Below, one piece after another: positions 59,295-64,000 of a stretch of 64,000 nt of DNA (within the stretch, counting starts at the first letter, position 1; the number at the start of each line of letters is the position of its first letter). The notes under the pieces were generated by a model that made no database searches, had not been told where the DNA came from, and saw only the letters and a program-made list of their open reading frames with translations. The position numbers and the translations under genes were made by a program. The DNA comes from Gibbula magus (Eukaryota; Mollusca; Gastropoda; Trochida; Trochidae): NCBI GenBank assembly GCA_936450465.1, contig OW388291.1, positions 74,430,436 to 74,494,435 on the forward strand. The letters are read 5' to 3'.

Positions 59295-62204
59295 CTTCGT
59301 TACTGTCGACAGTCGCACTGTAATTACAAAACTTCATTTGCTCCCATTGCTCAATAGCTTCTAGGCAAGGAACATGGATATAACTATTGAATGCTTTCAA
59401 TTTAGTTACTGAACATTTAGTCATTTCTCTTCTCTTTCAGTAGGTGCATTTGCGAATGTCAGTGATGTATTTGAATTTGGATATGAAAAATGGCTGTTAC
59501 AATGTTTTAACTGGTGCTGTAACTGTTAACTACACGTGCAGGTAATGTGAAATGGATAATTATATTGTCTGCAGTGAAATACATTCATGAACTTGTGTCC
59601 ATGATCGACAAGGCCTGCAATTCAGGTGTAAATATTGTGTGACAGACTCTACACATGTTTAACCCCTCTCCTGTATCCGGCGTTATGTTTATTTTGGTAG
59701 TTGGTTGTCACATCAATACAAGCATACACCGTGAGGTGTGCAGTATGCATGGAGAATGTACTGTGATTATGTGTCCTCGTCAACCCACCAATAAACAGAT
59801 ACAGTGTTTGGGTGGACAACTCAACTAAACATTGTATGGCCAATGATTTCACGACTTATTCCAAGGGAATTGACTAGTTTAAATGTGAAGTGGACATTTA
59901 ATGTAGTGGTATTTGACGAAAGTGTTTTAACTCATTCTATTGCAGTGAATAAATATATTGAGTGAATATTTACTTTATGATGTTGATATTGTCATCCTTT
60001 ATTGGATTAGGAAATATCTTGCCATATTGCGCTGAAAGTATATAATATATTCCTTGGCTGAATTACAACTTCTGTCCTAGCCTCGTTGGATTAAACTCTG
60101 TATTGAACATATCCTAAATAAATCAGGTCAGTGCATTACTTTGGTTTTAATAATGACAGGCTATAGGTGTGGCGAGATCAGATAGGCTCACAAGTCAGTG
60201 TCTTATCTCGTCTATTTAATTTCTACCGTCAGGCTGGTGTTGTTGTGACGAGGAAAGGTCAGGGATGCCCTGAAAGACCACAACTGGACAAAATTGAAAG
60301 ATTATTATCTAGTATCAAAAACCATTGAAAGCTGAACTCTTTGTATACCTTGGCAGATGGATAATATACATTGTAAATGTTTTGGTGTCTCTGTGACCTC
60401 AAAAAGGGCCACAGAGGCTACACTCCTGAAACCAATATTTGGGTTTATTTTCAAGAACTAGATGCCTCAGAAAGCTGGAATGTTGATTTTGTGCAGACGC
60501 CTTAGCTTGGCCAATGTATATTATACATTTTTAGATTTGTTAATCTTCCGAACAAATATTTCTGGACATTTAAATGTCCAAATCAATTTAGCCACAGAGT
60601 CAGCGGATTTATTTTATTCCTCTGACATTTCCTCAAATAATTATAATATACGCCAATATATACATTAAAATTACAGAAAAGTCGTTAAAAGTTTACGACT
60701 GTAGTCTTCAGACATGGTTATTGGAGCTATATTATAGATTTGATCTGTATGGCTTCTGTCTACTAAATGAAAAGTTTTAAAGACTATATAAAGGATCTGA
60801 ATGTAGCTTTCATTACAGGTACAGCAGATTTGAACTGCTAATTAAATACTTAAATCATTTATAAGAGAAAGTTTATAGTACTGAAGTACGATGTATCTAT
60901 TCAAGTGATATTTATTATTAATATTATTATTTACGCTTACCGGCATATATCATCATTGTATTTAAGTTTTTATTCTTTCCACCATATTTAAACAACTTAT
61001 TTATTTAAGTTTTGGTTTAGTTTTGGCCCATAGGCAAATACTATTGGAAAGAAATACAAACATACAAATGCATACAAACATATACATGTAGACAGCTTGT
61101 CTGTTAAAGCTAAGCATTATAAAAGTGTATTGTCAGAAATGTAGATGACATCAAACGCTTGTTTTGAACGCATATAATAATAAATAGCGTATTTAAAATA
61201 GAAATACTTGCCATTTAGGCAGTGAACAAATATAACATAGTTATATTTAGGATAACACTACCTTCAATAGTACAAGTTCTTCTACGAAATGGTCGTGTGG
61301 TAAGCTGTTGGTACAGTCAATGCTGACGAGTGGGCGAATCCCGCATGGGACTCGGCCCGAAAAAGTACAAGACTTTGTACTATTGAAGGTAGTGTTATCC
61401 CAAATATAACCATGTTATAAAAATACTTGGACGAAAGCTGCTGCACTACTTAAACGTTGTAACTTCGTAAAGTGTATTTAAAACAATGTTTTTTTAGAGA
61501 GCTTAAGCTTTTCATGTTTGATTAAGTTATTATTATATCGGGTTAAGACATTTCAAAAATATCATTTTCGAAATAGCACCTTTTGAATTCATATTCGAAA
61601 TGTATTGTATACTCAATTATGTATTTGCTAATAGAATATTGGTTTTCGTTTAATTTTACCTGATTGTTGCAGGAGGCATGTGTATAAAGTAGCTCTCTTT
61701 TAAGACACCTGCAGCACCATCTTAATTTAAAAATTAATGAAGGTCAGAACTACCTCAATATATAAAGGATATCTATTAACATAAGTCTAATGCAATGAAA
61801 TGTTAATTCACTAACATAAGAGCTAATTTATGTTTACATCTGCACATTTTTCAAAACTGGGATTTCACTCTTCACTTTTCACTCTTCACTCTAAGTCGAA
61901 ATCAATCAATAATATATTCTTCTGTTTGCAGCGTTTTCCCATGAGGTTGATCAATATGCAACGTCTGCTCCAATAACAACAAAAGGTGATGTATTTTGAA
62001 AAAAATAAGTATCGAGCTTTAGATAAAAGCGGACAATTTGATTACAGTTAACTGCATCAACTGAAAAATAATTTGACAAAATCACTAATTAAAGAAGTCA
62101 ATTATAAGAGTGAGTATTGATAAGCTTGACATGTCATTGTGAAACCATAGACGTGTTTGACATATGCAACCACTGAATTGGCGTTGCTTATCTTTGATTA
62201 GCAG
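59295..62204. other. Intergenic between G1B and G2B
   Basis: Follows copy A base for base except for the missing 0.93-kb block at 61557. No exon supported; contains the hairpin at 61241-61409. Confidence 0.4.
61241..61409. repeat. MITE-like hairpin, copy B
   Basis: Counterpart of 19144-19312 with the same arms and loop. Confidence 0.7.
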
Positions 62205-62401
62205 GTACATGTGGACCCAGTGGACACGGCATACTAACCAGGAACATTCGAGGAACCGCTGGACAGAGCACGGCCTACACCTGCTCCTTTGGGTTCGAGT
62301 TCTGCAACAGAACAATACAACATCCGCGGATTTTGTGTAAGTCAGATGGGCGCTGGGGTGAGCCTCCTTCACCTTGCCACCAGAAGAGATGGGACAGTTT
62401 T
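62205..62401 (+). CDS. G2B exon: Sushi/CCP module (partial gene, runs off window)
   Basis: Protein-identical to the G2A CCP exon by eye, acceptor TTAGCAG, donor TTT|GTAAGT. Exons a to c would lie beyond 64000. The PAN exon that precedes it in copy A is missing here, so G2B either uses another first exon, splices from G1B or is a pseudogene. Confidence 0.65.
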
Positions 62402-64000
62402 GTAAGTGTCCATTTTGAAGCATCAATAAACACAATGACATAGAATAATTAATATAACACAATAAATTAAGTTACAATAAAAGCAATTTTCTTCTTCTTT
62501 CCAAGTAGTTGTTTACTGACAAAAGTTCACTGAAATATAATGAATCGTTGAAAAGCAGGAACAATTTCAAACTCTGATAACGTCAGTCTCATTAAAATCA
62601 CATCGTAATTAAGTTCCACCACATCTACCATCTGACTAAGCCCATCAAATGTTGGTTGCCCAGTGCCAGGTTGGCCTTGACCCTCAAATCATACCAACCA
62701 GTCAACTATATATCCCCGTATTCTCGGGTTGCAGCAAAGCTCAACGTTTTTTTGACATAACTGATGTTCAGAAATCGGAAAACGAATATTAACGAATATG
62801 TTCAGCCTTTCCGATTGCCGATTACAAAGTGGGCTTACATCACATATTTTAGTTGCCGGTTAGCCGGAACAACGCGGTTCGTAGATCGATAACTTAGTAT
62901 ATGATGACATGCATTTTGTTGTATTATTCTTGACTTGTTTGCAAACTTTGCCTTTATTGATTAATAATGTATCCTACTAATTGATTTTTGTATTTAGCTA
63001 AACATAACCCTTCGACTAAAAATCACCATAAAATGGCAATGAAGTTCACATAAAAGTATACGACTTAGTTATTTCAATTTCACATAGATAGATAAATTAA
63101 GCTTAGCTAAGATTTGTTAATAATTCCAGAGCCAGGTGCCATTACCATTTTCTTAAATGTGTTTACGCAAGTACAAAAAATCCCGTTCTCGTTATAATGA
63201 TACACGACACAATAAGAGATTCGCTGTCAGGATGGTCTAGGTAAAGGTTTTGTCTTAAAGAGTTTAGCAATGATGTCCATGACTTAAAAAACGAGATCCA
63301 TCGTTATTCAACAACTGTATATATCAGACTGAATTTTTAACACCCCGACTGCTCCTATTACTGGCCATTTCTTTAATATCTAAAACTGAATGTTCTTTTT
63401 AATTAATCACAATCCTTTATGTTGTATGATTTTATTTTTAATTTTGGCTCGACGATTTATAGGCCGGTTATATTGGTTTAATGAGTCAGTAGCGCCTCTC
63501 TATTCAGAGTTCAAACATTCTTTTTGTGCCACTAGTGTCGTTCAACTAATTATTAACAAATCGGTTTCAAGCTACATCCAATTGCAACCAGTACTTATGA
63601 TATTCATCTGCGTGGTGGCATTCATTAACGAAACGATAACACTATCCCTAAATGCGTTTTTCTTTCCGAATCAAAATATATTTCACGTACTCTACATACA
63701 GATGAAACGCTGTGAATGCTATTTAAAAACAACATAGGGAACATGTCAGTTTAGCAACATTTATCAGCTGTGCGATCGAAATAATTTCGCTATGTATACA
63801 GACAGCACAGTAGAAAACAAACTAATAACGAATAGAATAAGTCGCTGAAAGATGTATTTCTGTATCACACTTTCTATTTGCCGGTCACCTGAAAAAGCGC
63901 ACAGCAAGATTATTTTACTTTATTTATTTTGTTATGGAAATTAAGTGAAAAGGAGCATATTTGGCCTCTTTGTTATATTAAACTGTTTTGGCTTGCTCTA
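62402..64000. other. G2B intron, to right edge
   Basis: Matches 21236-22845 of copy A. The 115-codon hydrophobic open frame (63390-63737) is intronic and conserved only at background level. Confidence 0.4.

Larger units (their letters stand above)
40702..64000 (+). repeat. Segmental duplication, copy B (continues past right edge)
   Basis: Collinear with 3869-22845. Main differences from A: about 95 bp lacking near 40735, about 225 bp lacking at 42298, 920 bp gained (43305-44224), 31-bp array 8 units shorter, 4648 bp gained (50536-55183), 26-bp array longer, C-run expanded (59072-59108), about 0.93 kb lacking at 61557. All these are in non-coding DNA except the last. Confidence 0.9.

Overview
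The window reads as animal nuclear DNA, most likely from a mollusc or another lophotrochozoan. Coding sequence is sparse and split into short exons with GT-AG introns. Intergenic DNA is AT-rich and crowded with LINE fragments, hairpin (MITE-like) repeats, minisatellites, a two-gene PIF/Harbinger transposon, and dispersed motifs of a kind common in mollusc genomes. No bacterial-style operons, rRNA or intact tRNA genes were seen. Exons were assembled by eye from splice sites, reading phase and similarity between paralogues in the window; nothing was checked against a database.

Main content: a cluster of paralogous genes encoding small secreted proteins with one plan: signal peptide plus PAN/apple-like Cys module, then a Sushi/CCP module, then a ~135-residue beta-rich domain resembling galectins (three exons a, b, c). 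Intron phases are the same in every member (1, 0, 2, 0). Members: G1A (+, 4600-17200), G2A (+, 20096-24634), G3 (-, 33856-29742, damaged), G1B (+, 41337-59294) and G2B (+, from 62205, running off the window). Upstream on the minus strand (1-790) lies the 5' part of a different secreted gene with EGF-like Cys-rich repeats.

Layout: 3869-22845 and 40702-64000 are two near-identical copies of one segment in direct orientation (G1 plus the start of G2), about 36.8 kb apart; the second copy continues past the right edge. G3 lies between them on the opposite strand. The copies differ by clear events: copy B gained a LINE fragment (50536-55183) that was itself hit by a PIF/Harbinger element (50910-54339), gained a 920-bp GC-richer insert (43305-44224), and lacks about 0.9 kb that in copy A holds the predicted PAN exon of G2. 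A 31-bp minisatellite has exactly 16 units in A and 8 in B. G1A lost 15 bp in frame, removing the first CCP cysteine. G3 has a frameshift in its PAN exon, a partial duplication of exon b, and a LINE immediately upstream.

Mobile DNA: a 5'-truncated non-LTR retrotransposon on the minus strand (33905-36420), two copies of an old LINE 3' end with GAT tails, the LINE/Harbinger nest, fold-back elements with long inverted arms, several hairpin MITEs, a THAP-domain remnant and a tRNA-like SINE head. The gene cluster looks like a rapidly evolving, lectin-like family expanded by segmental duplication; a role in recognition or immunity is inference only.
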